DNA of 64,000 bases from Sphingobacterium sp. SGR-19 (lineage in GTDB: Bacteria > Bacteroidota > Bacteroidia > Sphingobacteriales > Sphingobacteriaceae), in assembly GCF_011043555.1 (NCBI RefSeq), contig NZ_JAAKGS010000002.1:62001-126000 (forward strand), read 5' to 3'. A program made the translations under genes and the position numbers. Below the pieces are notes generated by a model. The model searched no databases. It was not told the origin of the DNA and saw only the letters and a list, made by a program, of their open reading frames with translations. Positions 8,560 to 18,400 of the stretch are shown here, piece after piece. The stretch's first letter is position 1. Each line of letters begins with the position of its first letter.

Positions 8560-9156
8560 ATGCTTTTGCGACAACATTTTGAACACGTATGCGCTTTTGC
8601 AAGGAGGTATAATATACACTTCACTCCTGATGAATTTGATATGATACGAACCCACACCAAACGTGAAGTTTTACCTGCGCATACTGTACTTATGGAACAG
8701 GGTAAAAAGGTAGATAAACTGTATTTTCTCAATCGGGGGATTGCAAGATTATACCGCGTTCATAATGGGGTGGATCATACATTGGGTATTGTCTCAAGCC
8801 ATTATTTTTTATCCACACCCTTATATCTACAAAGTGGCGAGATTTCTACCTGTTCTCTAGAATCATTGCGTGAGATCGATGTGTTGATATGGGACAAGGA
8901 AAGTGCACTTTACTTAAAGAAACATATTCCGAAGATGGAAACCATGGATTTGGCCGTCATGGATACGCTACTCAAATGGTTGCAGGATATCCAGATCAAT
9001 TCCATCTGTATGACGGCCGAAGAACGCTACGTTCATTTGATGGAGACGCAACCGCTTGTTATCCAGCAAGTGCCATTAAAGTATATTGCATCCTTTTTGG
9101 CCATACATCAAGACAGTTTAAGCAGGATTCGTAAAAATTTGGCGCAACGGAGTTAA
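8560..9156 (+). CDS. Crp/Fnr-family transcriptional regulator
   Basis: A 198-residue regulator with an N-terminal cyclic-nucleotide-binding-like beta-roll (about 20-125: 'REVLPAHTVLMEQGKKVDKLYFLNRGIARLYR', 'GEISTCSLESLREIDVLIWDKES') and a short C-terminal helix-turn-helix ('VPLKYIASFLAIHQDSLSRIRKNLA'). This small form is common in Bacteroidota, where the cAMP pocket is often not conserved; I see no clear cAMP-binding Arg/Glu signature. It has no Fe-S cysteine cluster, so it is not an Fnr oxygen sensor. The 3' end overlaps the convergent response-regulator gene by 4 nt. Target genes cannot be inferred. Confidence 0.87.
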   Translation: MLLRQHFEHVCAFARRYNIHFTPDEFDMIRTHTKREVLPAHTVLMEQGKKVDKLYFLNRGIARLYRVHNGVDHTLGIVSSHYFLSTPLYLQSGEISTCSLESLREIDVLIWDKESALYLKKHIPKMETMDLAVMDTLLKWLQDIQINSICMTAEERYVHLMETQPLVIQQVPLKYIASFLAIHQDSLSRIRKNLAQRS

Positions 9157-9782
9157 ATAAGACCGCGGAGATAAGCTTCTTTAACAAGTCCCGCGGTCGT
9201 CTTTATATTAAGCTTTTGATTGAGGCTGTGTCGGTGAGATTCCACGGTACGGACACTAAGGAAAAGTTTGTCGGCAATTTCTTGATTGGAATATTCGTTT
9301 GCTATCAAAGCCAGAATCTCGAGTTCCCTGTTGGTGAGCTTAACGTATGCTGTCGCTTTTCTGCCATGAATAGATTGCTGTAGGATCTGTTGTTCAATCT
9401 GCTTGTCGATGTACTGTTCCCCTGCTGCCACCGTTTTTATAGCCTGAAGAAGCGACTCTTTTTCTGTACCCTTAAGTAAATAGCCCATGGCACCATTCCG
9501 CATCATTTTTCGGACGTATACCACGTCGTCATGATTAGTTAGCGCAATCACGGCAAGCTTTGGGTATAAAGTAAGGAGCTTTTTACAAAGATCTATTCCG
9601 TTTGTATCGGGCAATTCGATGTCCAACAACAGTACATCCGGAGTTTCTTCACTTAATTTCTGTAATAAATCGGCACCGTCTTGAGCGGTGAAAAGGACTT
9701 GGTACGCCGGTTCATCTTGTAGCATTTTTAGAAGCCCATTGATGATCAAGGAGTGATCGTCTATTATGCCAATAGTTATCAT
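9153..9782 (-). CDS. NarL/FixJ-family response regulator
   Basis: A 209-residue response regulator. The receiver domain (about 1-120) has acidic 'IIDDHSL', the phospho-acceptor Asp in 'VLLLDIELPDTNGIDL', the Thr in 'VIALTNHDD' and the Lys in 'GYLLKGTEKESL'. A C-terminal LuxR/GerE HTH follows (about 145-209: 'LTNRELEILALIANEYSNQEIADKLFLSVRTVESHRHSLNQKLNIKT'). It lies 94 nt downstream of, and on the same strand as, a HisKA_3 sensor kinase, which is the usual partner arrangement, so the two very likely form a two-component system. All key residues are present. Confidence 0.93.
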   Translation of the reverse strand: MITIGIIDDHSLIINGLLKMLQDEPAYQVLFTAQDGADLLQKLSEETPDVLLLDIELPDTNGIDLCKKLLTLYPKLAVIALTNHDDVVYVRKMMRNGAMGYLLKGTEKESLLQAIKTVAAGEQYIDKQIEQQILQQSIHGRKATAYVKLTNRELEILALIANEYSNQEIADKLFLSVRTVESHRHSLNQKLNIKTTAGLVKEAYLRGLI

Positions 9783-9876
9783 ATATGCTGATGTTGTTTC
9801 TTGTACAAAAGAAGAAAGAATGGAGACGATATTTTACCGTATTAGTACGGAAAACATCGTATCGTATCCAATACGT

Positions 9877-11889
9877 TTAAAGATCAACAGTCGCTTTGTC
9901 CAAACATGCGGTCATAGGGCAGTCAATCTCGATAAATACAGAAGTTCCCTTTCCGATGCAAGATCGAATATCGATGTTGCCCTGCAGTGATTGTACACGA
10001 TTATTCAAATTATGAAAGCCAATACCGTTGGCCCAAAGGGTTTCGGTATCGAATCCTATCCCATTATCTTCAACGGTGATTAGCAAGCGTCCCTGTTCTT
10101 CGCTGAGTTGAACAATTCCTTCAGTAGCTTGTGCATGTTTCAAGATATTGGTCACGCATTCCTGAATGACACGATAAATGGTTAGCTGAGAACCCTTGTC
10201 TAATTCAGGAAGTTCGCCTATGACGTAGCAATGCATTTGGAAGTCCGGTTTATTTACCCTTTGGCAAAACGATTGAATGGCGTAGCCAAGCCCTTCCTCG
10301 AGAATCATTTCTGGCGCAAGGTTGTGGGAGATATTCCGTATTTCGCGCACGGCTATTTCTATCAATTGACTTACTTCTTGGAATGTCGTACGGGGGTCGC
10401 TATGTTTCGTCATCGCGTTGATTTGTAGGCTTGCTGCCGACAAGATACTGGCTACACCGTCGTGCAGCTCCTTCGCTGTCCGTTCCCGTTCCCGTTCTTC
10501 ACCTGCTAGTTGCGCTTCGATCAGCTTCTTTTGCAATTCCGTAGATTGAGCCTTTCGTTTTTGTCTATTTAATAGTCGTATGGCGACCAATCCGAATACC
10601 AACAAAAATATCGAAAAGATAAAGATAATAAACCATTTATTCTGACGGTCGAGTTCGACAGCCTGCTCGACGATCTTGAGGTCTCGTTCGACGATCTGCT
10701 TTCTATTTTGAGCTGTTTCGTATCGTACTTCAAGTTCCTGTATCGTTTTTTGTGTTTCTTGGCTCTGTAGCGAATCCTTTAATTGTGCATGCTTTTTGTG
10801 AAAATCCAGCGCCTGCTTATAGTCGCCAAGCGCTTCGTTGATGTCGGCCCCATCTTTGTACAAATCGACAAGCTGCGGTGTTGCCAATTCCGTTGTCGCT
10901 AGTTTAAGAGCCATTTCGAAATATTCTTTTGCGGCTTGTGCATTACCTATTTCTTTAAATATGCGCGACATCCCTGAAAGTGTGTAAACCTCATTTCCGG
11001 GCATAGATTTCGGCGTGATGGCCAGCGCTTTAGCAAATGTCTCGAGCGCCAATGGATAATGCTGCTGCATACGGTATACCTCGGCCAGATTATTCAGTGC
11101 CTTGATTTCCATCTGTAGGTCACCATAGGAGCGTCCTATGGATAGATACTGTTTCCCATGATGTACAGCGTCGACCAATTTGCCTGCCATGGCCTCCGCA
11201 ACCATCACATTGACCAGGCTGTTGCCCATAGATATCGTGTCCTTTAACTGTCGCGCTATTTCATAAGACTGCCACGCATATTCTAGACCTTTGTCGAGAT
11301 CTTGGAGATCCAGCAATAGGGAGCTCAAATTATTAAGATATTTTCTTCTATCAGACAAGTCCTTGTGTGTTGGGTGTTTGATTTCGTTGGAAATTTCCAG
11401 CGCACGGATCAGATTGTTTGCAGCTTCTTTTAATTGTCCTTTGGCCTGATGCTGTAACGCGATATTATTGTATGCTGCAGCCGCCTTCGAACGATTGTTT
11501 AGACGTAAGCTTATGGTTAGGGCGAGTTGAGCATATTCCATAGCCTCTTCGAACCGCACTTGATCATACAGAAATGCACTGTAGTTTCCAGCGAACAGTA
11601 GTTTACCTGATTCAGCGTTTAGTTGATCGGCAAGTTCGCCGGCTTGTTTGAAGTAATATTCAGCGGAATCTGGGTGTCTCTCCTTCTGTTTTTGTTTCGC
11701 GATTTCCACTAAGTGCGTAATTCGAGACGTATCTTGCTTCCCCATGAAAGAAGAAGCTTCGGACGGCAATGCGATAAAAAGAAATAAACAAAGTGTGTAC
11801 ATAGGTATTCTGGTAATATCCTGATTAAGTTGAAATATAGATCGTTTAAATTTTTCTGCACCTCTCTTTCTACTAAAGTTGTTATTCAT
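9877..11889 (-). CDS. TPR-containing sensor histidine kinase (HisKA_3, NarX/DegS type)
   Basis: A 670-residue sensor kinase, partner of the NarL-type regulator just downstream. The N-terminus has an export/membrane segment ('MYTLCLFLFIALPSEASS'), then about 350 residues of TPR repeats ('ADQLNAESGKLLFAGNYSAFLYDQ', 'SKAAAAYNNIALQHQAKGQLKEAANNLIRAL' and later copies) predicted to face the periplasm. A coiled coil and a second membrane helix follow ('WFIIFIFSIFLLVFGLVAI', near residue 425). The cytoplasmic part has the HisKA_3 phospho-acceptor His in 'RTAKELHDGVAS' and a HATPase domain with 'VIQECVTNILKHAQA', 'VEDNGIGFD' and 'GIGFHNLNNRVQSLQG'. The start is taken as ATG 11889; a TTG two codons earlier is possible. 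The signal sensed by the TPR part is unknown. Confidence 0.9.
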   Translation of the reverse strand: MNNNFSRKRGAEKFKRSIFQLNQDITRIPMYTLCLFLFIALPSEASSFMGKQDTSRITHLVEIAKQKQKERHPDSAEYYFKQAGELADQLNAESGKLLFAGNYSAFLYDQVRFEEAMEYAQLALTISLRLNNRSKAAAAYNNIALQHQAKGQLKEAANNLIRALEISNEIKHPTHKDLSDRRKYLNNLSSLLLDLQDLDKGLEYAWQSYEIARQLKDTISMGNSLVNVMVAEAMAGKLVDAVHHGKQYLSIGRSYGDLQMEIKALNNLAEVYRMQQHYPLALETFAKALAITPKSMPGNEVYTLSGMSRIFKEIGNAQAAKEYFEMALKLATTELATPQLVDLYKDGADINEALGDYKQALDFHKKHAQLKDSLQSQETQKTIQELEVRYETAQNRKQIVERDLKIVEQAVELDRQNKWFIIFIFSIFLLVFGLVAIRLLNRQKRKAQSTELQKKLIEAQLAGEERERERTAKELHDGVASILSAASLQINAMTKHSDPRTTFQEVSQLIEIAVREIRNISHNLAPEMILEEGLGYAIQSFCQRVNKPDFQMHCYVIGELPELDKGSQLTIYRVIQECVTNILKHAQATEGIVQLSEEQGRLLITVEDNGIGFDTETLWANGIGFHNLNNRVQSLQGNIDIRSCIGKGTSVFIEIDCPMTACLDKATVDL

Positions 11890-12028
11890 CGACAAAGTGT
11901 ATCAGCGAGCGACTAATATACAATGGAATTTTGATGCAGGACATCCGTAGCAATACGGAAAATTTGTGAATAGGCTTTACTACAGTTCTTTTCGGGTTAA
12001 TATCCTCCTAGATTCGCAAAAAAAAATT

Positions 12029-12676
12029 ATGATGAAGAAAATTGTATTCATTCTTATATCAGGTTTGTTATTGTTGATATTGTTTTCCTGCAAGCAGGAC
12101 GAACATCAGGAGCCGGATAAACCCACGTTTCCCTTTATGAAAGTGGGCAATCAATGGAACTATAGGATCATAACGGAAGCAGGGGAGACGGAGATCAGTT
12201 ATATGGTCGCCGAAAAAACGAAAGAAAACTACTTCAAGGTACTGTTGAATTTTGTAGGTTCAGAACTACCTGCGGTGGATCATTTTTGGTACGCCGATCA
12301 ACAGACTTTTACGATGGCAACGGAGTGGCCAGACAGTGAGCTCAAATTTACGATGTTAGCGAAGGAGGCCAAAGTTGGTGACCGTTGGGAATATTTTGTT
12401 CCGGCACCTTTGGATCCAGAGAATGACGATCTTTCAGGTACAATCACCTATGAAGTAATAGCGGTTAACGCTACTACGATAGCCATTGGAAAGACGTTTA
12501 CGGATGTATATAAAGTACGGCACACGGCGTCGTCTCATCCGCAATTTTATGCGGACTATTTCATTAGTTTGTCCTCGGGAATCATAAAAATGGAGGGAAT
12601 GGGATATGTGCGGATAGATGATGACGATATTGCATATTTTCCGTTAGAATGGCAATTAAAATCGAAGAACTTTTAA
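12029..12676 (+). CDS. Unassigned lipoprotein
   Basis: A 215-residue lipoprotein. The start is placed at ATG 12029, which directly precedes a classic signal ('MKKIVFILISGLLLLILFSCKQD', Cys at residue 21 of 12029 numbering); an upstream in-frame ATG at 11966 would add 21 residues of non-signal sequence. The mature part is beta-rich: 'FPFMKVGNQWNYRIITEAGETEISYMVAEK', 'YFKVLLNFVG', 'VGDRWEYFVPAP', 'ITYEVIAVNATTIAIGKTFTDVYKVRHT', 'YFISLSSGIIKMEG'. This pattern (a 'vGn.W.Y' opening and a repeated domain) is common in Bacteroidota lipoproteins of unknown function. It overlaps none of its neighbours in function that I can recognise. It is divergent from the histidine kinase gene. Confidence 0.75.
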   Translation: MMKKIVFILISGLLLLILFSCKQDEHQEPDKPTFPFMKVGNQWNYRIITEAGETEISYMVAEKTKENYFKVLLNFVGSELPAVDHFWYADQQTFTMATEWPDSELKFTMLAKEAKVGDRWEYFVPAPLDPENDDLSGTITYEVIAVNATTIAIGKTFTDVYKVRHTASSHPQFYADYFISLSSGIIKMEGMGYVRIDDDDIAYFPLEWQLKSKNF

Positions 12677-12699
12677 TAAAGCGTTTTTACATCAATTTA

Positions 12700-12993
12700 A
12701 TGAACATTACGCTACTTTACAAGCTGTTTATACTGGGACTGGTTCTTATATCATTCAGTTCCTGTGGATTGAATTTAAATCATAATAACCCCTATCCGGC
12801 GATAGGTCAACAAAAGATAATTTTACATCATTATTCCAAATACGGACTGCTACCTGTATCACAACCCTATACGGATGCTGCGCTCAGCAAGTCAGAAAGA
12901 GATTGTTTCAAACCTGACCGATCGTTTATAAATGGTATGTTGGCTGCTGTGACATTAGGTATATATACACCGAATGGAACCGATAACGAGTAA
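12700..12993 (+). CDS. Small Bor/Iss-like lipoprotein
   Basis: A 97-residue lipoprotein starting at ATG 12700, which gives 'MNITLLYKLFILGLVLISFSSCG' with the lipobox Cys at 22. An upstream in-frame ATG at 12649 would overlap the previous gene by 28 nt and weaken the signal. The end of the protein, 'FINGMLAAVTLGIYTPNGTDNE', resembles the tail of Bor-type lipoproteins (phage-derived serum-resistance family, also seen as small lipoproteins in Bacteroidota). It overlaps the next gene by one base in TAATG, so the two are translationally coupled. The assignment rests on the short tail motif only. Confidence 0.65.
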   Translation: MNITLLYKLFILGLVLISFSSCGLNLNHNNPYPAIGQQKIILHHYSKYGLLPVSQPYTDAALSKSERDCFKPDRSFINGMLAAVTLGIYTPNGTDNE

Positions 12994-13235
12994 TGAAAAG
13001 CTTCAGCATGTTGATAGGTCGTGCAGCGGTGATATGCATACTACGCAATATTATACTGACAACATCACTCACGTTAATGTTGATAAGCGCGGTTGAGATA
13101 GTCAATACACTGTATTTTAACCAGGGAAACCTTAATTCCTATGGAACGGGCTTTCTTATTGGAAATGCTTTTTTGTTTCTTGTCTCCACGTTGTTAAGTT
13201 ATAAGTTGGCAAAATCTATACATAAAAGATCCTGA
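12993..13235 (+). CDS. Small inner-membrane protein
   Basis: An 80-residue protein with two hydrophobic segments, 'IILTTSLTLMLISAVEIV' (about 17-36) and 'GTGFLIGNAFLFLVSTLLSY' (about 50-70), and a positively charged tail 'KLAKSIHKRS'. Its ATG overlaps the stop of the Bor-like gene (TAATG), so both are made from one message, which ends at the terminator about 40 nt downstream. No family is recognised. Confidence 0.6.
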   Translation: MKSFSMLIGRAAVICILRNIILTTSLTLMLISAVEIVNTLYFNQGNLNSYGTGFLIGNAFLFLVSTLLSYKLAKSIHKRS

Positions 13236-13274
13236 TTAGATCGTTTACGCTGTTAGCGTAGCATCATAATGAGA

Positions 13275-13306
13275 GGGCTATCCGAGAAATGGGGTAGCCT
13301 TTTTTA
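13275..13306 (+). terminator. Terminator closing the small lipoprotein operon
   Basis: An imperfect stem GGGCTATCC / GGGGTAGCC (about 13275-13299, with a G.T wobble) around a GAGAAAT-type loop is followed by seven T. Confidence 0.8.
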
Positions 13307-13784
13307 TTGCTTTAGCAGCTACTTCGCTATCGGCGAGACGTAGTTATAATCGCAATAGGGTCGATATGGTAATATTTCACAATAAAAAGGTAATGCGATA
13401 TAATATTGATGAGACGTTTATTATCAATTTTGTTACAACGACTAGCGATTATATATTTAGTTATAGCATGTTTGTAGTAGTACATGTGTAGAAGGGAGAA
13501 AAGAAGTAGCGTTATAAACGTTTTTTTAGTACTAACTAATAGAGGAATCGTAACTGAAAATCGTAAAGATTAAAAAAATAACAAGAGTCGCGCTTAGTGT
13601 CTTTTGTACAATATTGACAGTTCGGGATATAGTCATTAAGTATTCCGTGTATAAATAATCGACTATCCTTAATTGGATGGTTCTTGATTATGGCATGTTG
13701 TCGCCATGTGGTTGTGGATTAATTAAGGGAATGTAATTTAATAACCTAAAGTATAATTTAATTAATAACAAAAAACCTAAAAAG
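13307..13784. other. Long A/T-rich leader region before the beta-helix/SusCD operon
   Basis: About 480 bp without a credible gene. It is A/T rich, with poly-T at 13531-13537 and a TTAATTAATTAA-type run near the end. It contains a short mirror GGCATG-TTGTCG-CCATG near 13691-13706. TTGACA (13614-13619) and TAAGTA (13637-13642) are spaced by 17 nt like a sigma-70 promoter of other phyla, but Bacteroidota rarely use this form. No TAnnTTTG box was found. It probably holds the promoter and a long 5' untranslated leader for the operon starting at 13785. Confidence 0.45.
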
Positions 13785-15404
13785 ATGAGATATAAAAACT
13801 TTATGGGTAGTGTATTTTCGATTGGCAGGATGTTTTTTCTCTTTCTGTTTGTCGCGTCCATTTACGCGTGTAATAAGGATGCAGCGCCAGGTCCGCCGAC
13901 GAGTTTGACGGAGATGGGTAGTAATATTGGTATCGCACATGCGGATACCTCGCTTGTCTTGTCATGGAGTCCGGGGTTAGCCGCTTGGGAAGGCGACAGC
14001 CGTCAGGCGGTAGTGTCCTACGAGGTGCAGGTTTCTTCTGACTCTACCTTTAATGACGCTTCTCAAAATGTATTCGATTTTATCACCGATTCCACCTCAC
14101 TTTTCTTGAGTGATCAAGAACTTACGCCGCTAGAACCGTATTTCGCTCGGGTGCGTACGGTGGCGAGTACCGGCACGGGAAATTCTCCCTGGATGCGTAC
14201 TTCTCGCTTCCAAGTGAGGCCAATCGAGCTGTTTACGCCAATTAAAGTCTGGAACTTATCCCATGAAGCGGTGGTGCTGAATTTCGGAAGACATGGCGAA
14301 CTGACAAAAATGGTGGTGGAAACAGCCGATGGCGCTAATCCGCGGGAGTTTGATGTTTCCGATGATAAATTGATTTCCATGCAATTGGACGACCTGACCT
14401 CAAACACGAATTATGTCGCCCGGCTTTTTCGTCATGATGACCGATCATTAGGCGTGCTGGAATTTAGTACAAAGCCAACCGTAGAGGAGGCGGGTTATAT
14501 TGACCTCAGAGGGAGTTCCGATCCACAAATTCTGCAAAACACCTTGAATACGGTACCTGATGGAAGTGTCATTGCGCTGAAGCGGGGTATGACCTATACC
14601 ATGGAGGGCTTTACGTTGGATCGCGGCGTGACCTTGATCTCTGAACCGGGATTCGGACCGCAGGCGCGGATTGAGATGTCTTCCTCGTTTGATGTCGCGG
14701 GTAGTATCAATCTGATCAAGTTTGAAGATGTGGCCATTACCGGAGACATGGGCTCGACTTATGTGTTTAACCTGTCTTCAGCCTCCGATATTGCCCGTAT
14801 CGAATTGGAAAGCTGTTTAATTTCCGATCAGCGTGGGGTGTTGCGCCTCAAAGACGCTGGATTAAAACACATAGATTCCTACGTGATCAACAACAGCATT
14901 GTGCAGAACATCGGTGGTTATAACGTATTAATGGGCGATCACGCGGATGCCAGTGTAAACAACGTTTTTTTTACCAATTCTACTTTTATAAATGTGCCGG
15001 ATGTCATTCGGTGGGGAAATACTATTGCTGCTAAACTGAACTCCATTGTAGTTGAGGATGTTACCTTTTTCCGGGCTCCGAATGATAATAAGTATCTTAT
15101 CAATACGCAGCGGACTGGTAGCAATGCTGCGAGCTTGAACATTCGTAATACGCTGTTTGGCTACACAGAAGGCGCGCGTTCGTTTAATGGAAATAACTCG
15201 ACGCCGAAATCTGTTTCAACAACAAATAGTTTTGCAACTTCGGATTCGAAATGGGATAGAGGCCTAATAACCGGTGTTATAGCCTATCCGGCGACATCGG
15301 AGCAAATTTTTGCCGCACCAGATAAGACAAACTTCGCCAATAGCGATTTGACAATTATCGATGAAACGTTGTTTACAGTTGGCGATCCGCGTTGGAGACC
15401 GTAA
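13785..15404 (+). CDS. FnIII plus beta-helix (DUF4957/DUF5123-type) surface lipoprotein
   Basis: A 539-residue lipoprotein, first gene of the SusCD operon. The signal ends in 'FVASIYACNKD' (Cys about residue 29). Residues about 35-130 form a fibronectin type III-like domain ('TSLVLSWSPGLAAWEGDSRQAVVSYEVQVSSDSTF', 'TPLEPYFARVRTVA'), followed by a second sandwich. From about residue 235 there is a right-handed beta-helix with 'GSVIALKRGMTYTMEGFTLDRGVTLISEPG', 'LIKFEDVAITGDMGSTYVFNLS' and 'NNVFFTNSTFINV', the arrangement annotated as DUF4957/DUF5123 in pectin loci of Bacteroidota. Its helix resembles those of pectin lyases, but no lyase catalytic blocks are visible, so a pectin-binding role is more likely than catalysis. 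SusC follows 38 nt downstream. Confidence 0.82.
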   Translation: MRYKNFMGSVFSIGRMFFLFLFVASIYACNKDAAPGPPTSLTEMGSNIGIAHADTSLVLSWSPGLAAWEGDSRQAVVSYEVQVSSDSTFNDASQNVFDFITDSTSLFLSDQELTPLEPYFARVRTVASTGTGNSPWMRTSRFQVRPIELFTPIKVWNLSHEAVVLNFGRHGELTKMVVETADGANPREFDVSDDKLISMQLDDLTSNTNYVARLFRHDDRSLGVLEFSTKPTVEEAGYIDLRGSSDPQILQNTLNTVPDGSVIALKRGMTYTMEGFTLDRGVTLISEPGFGPQARIEMSSSFDVAGSINLIKFEDVAITGDMGSTYVFNLSSASDIARIELESCLISDQRGVLRLKDAGLKHIDSYVINNSIVQNIGGYNVLMGDHADASVNNVFFTNSTFINVPDVIRWGNTIAAKLNSIVVEDVTFFRAPNDNKYLINTQRTGSNAASLNIRNTLFGYTEGARSFNGNNSTPKSVSTTNSFATSDSKWDRGLITGVIAYPATSEQIFAAPDKTNFANSDLTIIDETLFTVGDPRWRP

Positions 15405-15442
15405 GTGGAGAAGAGAACAAAGGAAAGAAACCTATTTTTAGA

Positions 15443-18400
15443 ATGAATAAACTTAAAATGAAGTATATGAAGAGTCATGCTGATATGCCCCTTTTTTTAC
15501 GGGGAGCGCGAAATGTGTTGCTGGCGTGTTTGCTGGTCGCTCCTTTCGTGGGAGCGGAAGCAGCCGAGACACCTGCTCGAGAGTTGACGAAAATTGAGAA
15601 ACTTGTCAACATAACGGGTAAAGTTATCGACCAGGATGGTAATCCTGTAGCTGGCGCCACAGTCTTGGTGAAAGGTACAAAATCAGGCGTACAGACGGAT
15701 AAAGATGGGGTGTTTAGAATAAATACGCCTGAAGGGAATACACAGTTGGTGGTTAGCTTCGTTGGCTATAAAGTGCAGGAAGTCAACGTAGGAGGGATGA
15801 CCAGTATTACCATTACGTTGGAATCCAGCGATGCAATTGAAGAAGTAGTTGTAACAGGATACGGCACCCAGAAGCGTTCCGAAATCGTGGGATCGATAGC
15901 GACGATAAAAGGAGAGGAACTGATGGATATTCCAGCACCGAATATTGCCGGAGCCCTACGGAATCAAATAGCAGGTGTAGGCGTAAGCGAAGCCTCGGGG
16001 CGTCCCGGAGCGAGAATATCTCTGAACATTCGTGGTGCTTCTACTAGTGAGCAAGGCGCGGATATGGGAGCAACATCCGAACCGCTCTATATCGTAGATG
16101 GAATTACGGTGTCCAGTGATGTCTTTGACGCGTTGGATCCTTCTATGGTTGAAGAAATCACCTTCCTGAAAGATGCGTCGGCAGCGATTTATGGTGCCGC
16201 CGGAGCTAAGGGTGTTGTGCTTATTACGACAAAGCGTGGTAAGCAGGGGAAGCCAAGTATTTCCTATAATGGTTACCTAGGGGTGACCGACGCAGCGCGA
16301 AGACCAGATTTTCTCTCCGCATACGAACTTGCAGAATTCCTTAACGAAAGTGCTTTCATGGGCAATAAGCCTGAAAGCGATATGTTCTCCGATGCAGATT
16401 TAGCTTATTTGAGGGGATTGGATGTGGATAGCTGGTACGACCAGCTCTGGAAGCCTGCGGTTATGCAACGTCATAATCTAAGTATCTCTGGTGGAGGAGA
16501 GCGGACGACTTTCTTTGTTGGGGGCAGCTTTCAAAATCAGAACGCGAACTATGCCGGTATGAAAGAGGATAAATATTCGCTGCGGAGTGGGCTGACTACA
16601 ACAATCATCGAAGGTCTAAAAGCCGATATAAACTTTAATCTTAATCACAATCTCCGTGAAAGTCAGAACCAGCTCGGTAATCAAACGGACGCATCGTTTT
16701 TTGAACGGATAATATCTACTCCGGATTGGGTTCCGATGTATATTGATGGGCTTCCGGTTAATTCCGGAGGTGGGGGGAGCAATCCGTTAGCCATATTGAA
16801 CTCTGGGTATTTGGAAACACAGAAATCTCAAGACTATAGTATAAATGCCAGTTTGACTTATTCGCCTTCTTTCTTGAAAGGGTTTTCGGCGAAGCTTCAG
16901 GTTTCGCAAAGAGGAGGAAATTCTAGCAATGAGACTTATCAACCACCCTATCAACTTTGGGACTTTGCACGGATGGGAAACAATGAGAAGTTATATGGTA
17001 ACAGCTTGATAGTTGCGGACGAACCCTTTATATGGGGGAGAACACGAGAGAGTGCCACACTGTCGTCAACACTGGGGAAAAATGGTGGTTATCAGGGATT
17101 CGTGACTTTAAATTACAATAGCTCCTTTGCAGACCATAGCCTTGACGTAGTTGTGGGTGCAGAGCAAACCGTTTCAGACAATGAAAATATGGGTGTTCGT
17201 TGGATAAGCCAGTTGATTCCCGAATCCATGGATTATTGGGCTTTTGACCAAAATCGGACTGATCGTCCGACACGAGTTATCTATAAAACGACCAAGAGAT
17301 CAGCTTTCGGTCGCCTCAGCTATGATTATAAAAAGAAATACCTTTTACAGGTCGTAACACGTTTGGATGCATCCTCTAACTTTGCTAGAGGTAACCGCTG
17401 GGGATGGTCGCCTAGCGTTGGGGCTGGTTGGATTGTTAGTCAGGAGAATTTCTTTAAGGATAATGTCACTTTTGTGAACCACTTGAAGTTGAAAGCGAAT
17501 TGGGGGATTACCGGTGATGATCGGGTGAATGAACGGCTTTGGCAGGAACGTTACTTGATCGATGCCAATAATGGCTACATGTTTGGTGAAGACCAATATG
17601 GTGTTGGTCTCAATCCGAGCACGTATCCCAATTTGAATATAACATGGGAGAAAAAGCGTTCTCTTAACTTCGGGATCGAGTCAACCGTGTTGAATAATCG
17701 CCTGAACATAGGTGTAGAATTTTTTCAGAATAAGACCTACGACGGGTTCGACAAAGGGGTAAATGAAATGAATCCACTATATTCCGGTCTTATAGCGCCA
17801 GCCGTCAATTATCGTGAAGTGTACAATTGGGGTTCAGAGTTCTCAATCGGCTATAATACCAGAGTCGCGGAGGACTGGAGAATCAACGCTGGAATGAACT
17901 TCGGTTGGGGAAATTCTGTAGTGACCAAGATGATTTATAACCAGAATGCTTTTTTGGAAAGGGATCGTACAGATGGCGATTGGTTAGGAACTAAATTTGG
18001 TGTTGATCCGCGACGCTACAACAGTTCTAACATTGGATATCGCACACAGGGTATGTTTCGCACGCAGGAACAGGTGGATGCTTTCTTGGCAGAAAACCCA
18101 AACTATACGATTAATGGCAACGTGCCACAAGTGGGCTGGATGATTTATGAAGACACGAACGATGATGGAGTAATTAACCACTTCGATAAAGTTATTCTGT
18201 TCGATCGCACAGATCCCGTCTTTTCGACGGGTATCAATTTGGGAGTGAGCTATAAATCGTTTAGCTTACGAACAAATATTATGGCACGTTTTGGCGGGAA
18301 GGTCTTTGTGGATAGTAGAGCACGAACTAAGCCAGATTATGAGACCAATGTGCCGATTTTTTGGCGTGATCGCTGGACGCCGGAGGACCCGATGAACGGC

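Noticed and set aside
13614..13642. TTGACA-N17-TAAGTA, a sigma-70 style promoter
   Set aside because: Bacteroidota primary sigma factor prefers TTTG/TAnnTTTG; in A/T-rich DNA this pattern is easily found by chance and lies about 140 nt from the gene. Kept only as a note in the gap description.
13236..13784. Hidden small gene or RNA gene in the 549-bp gap
   Set aside because: No frame with a ribosome site and coding character, no tRNA-like cloverleaf, and no strong hairpin other than the terminator were found.
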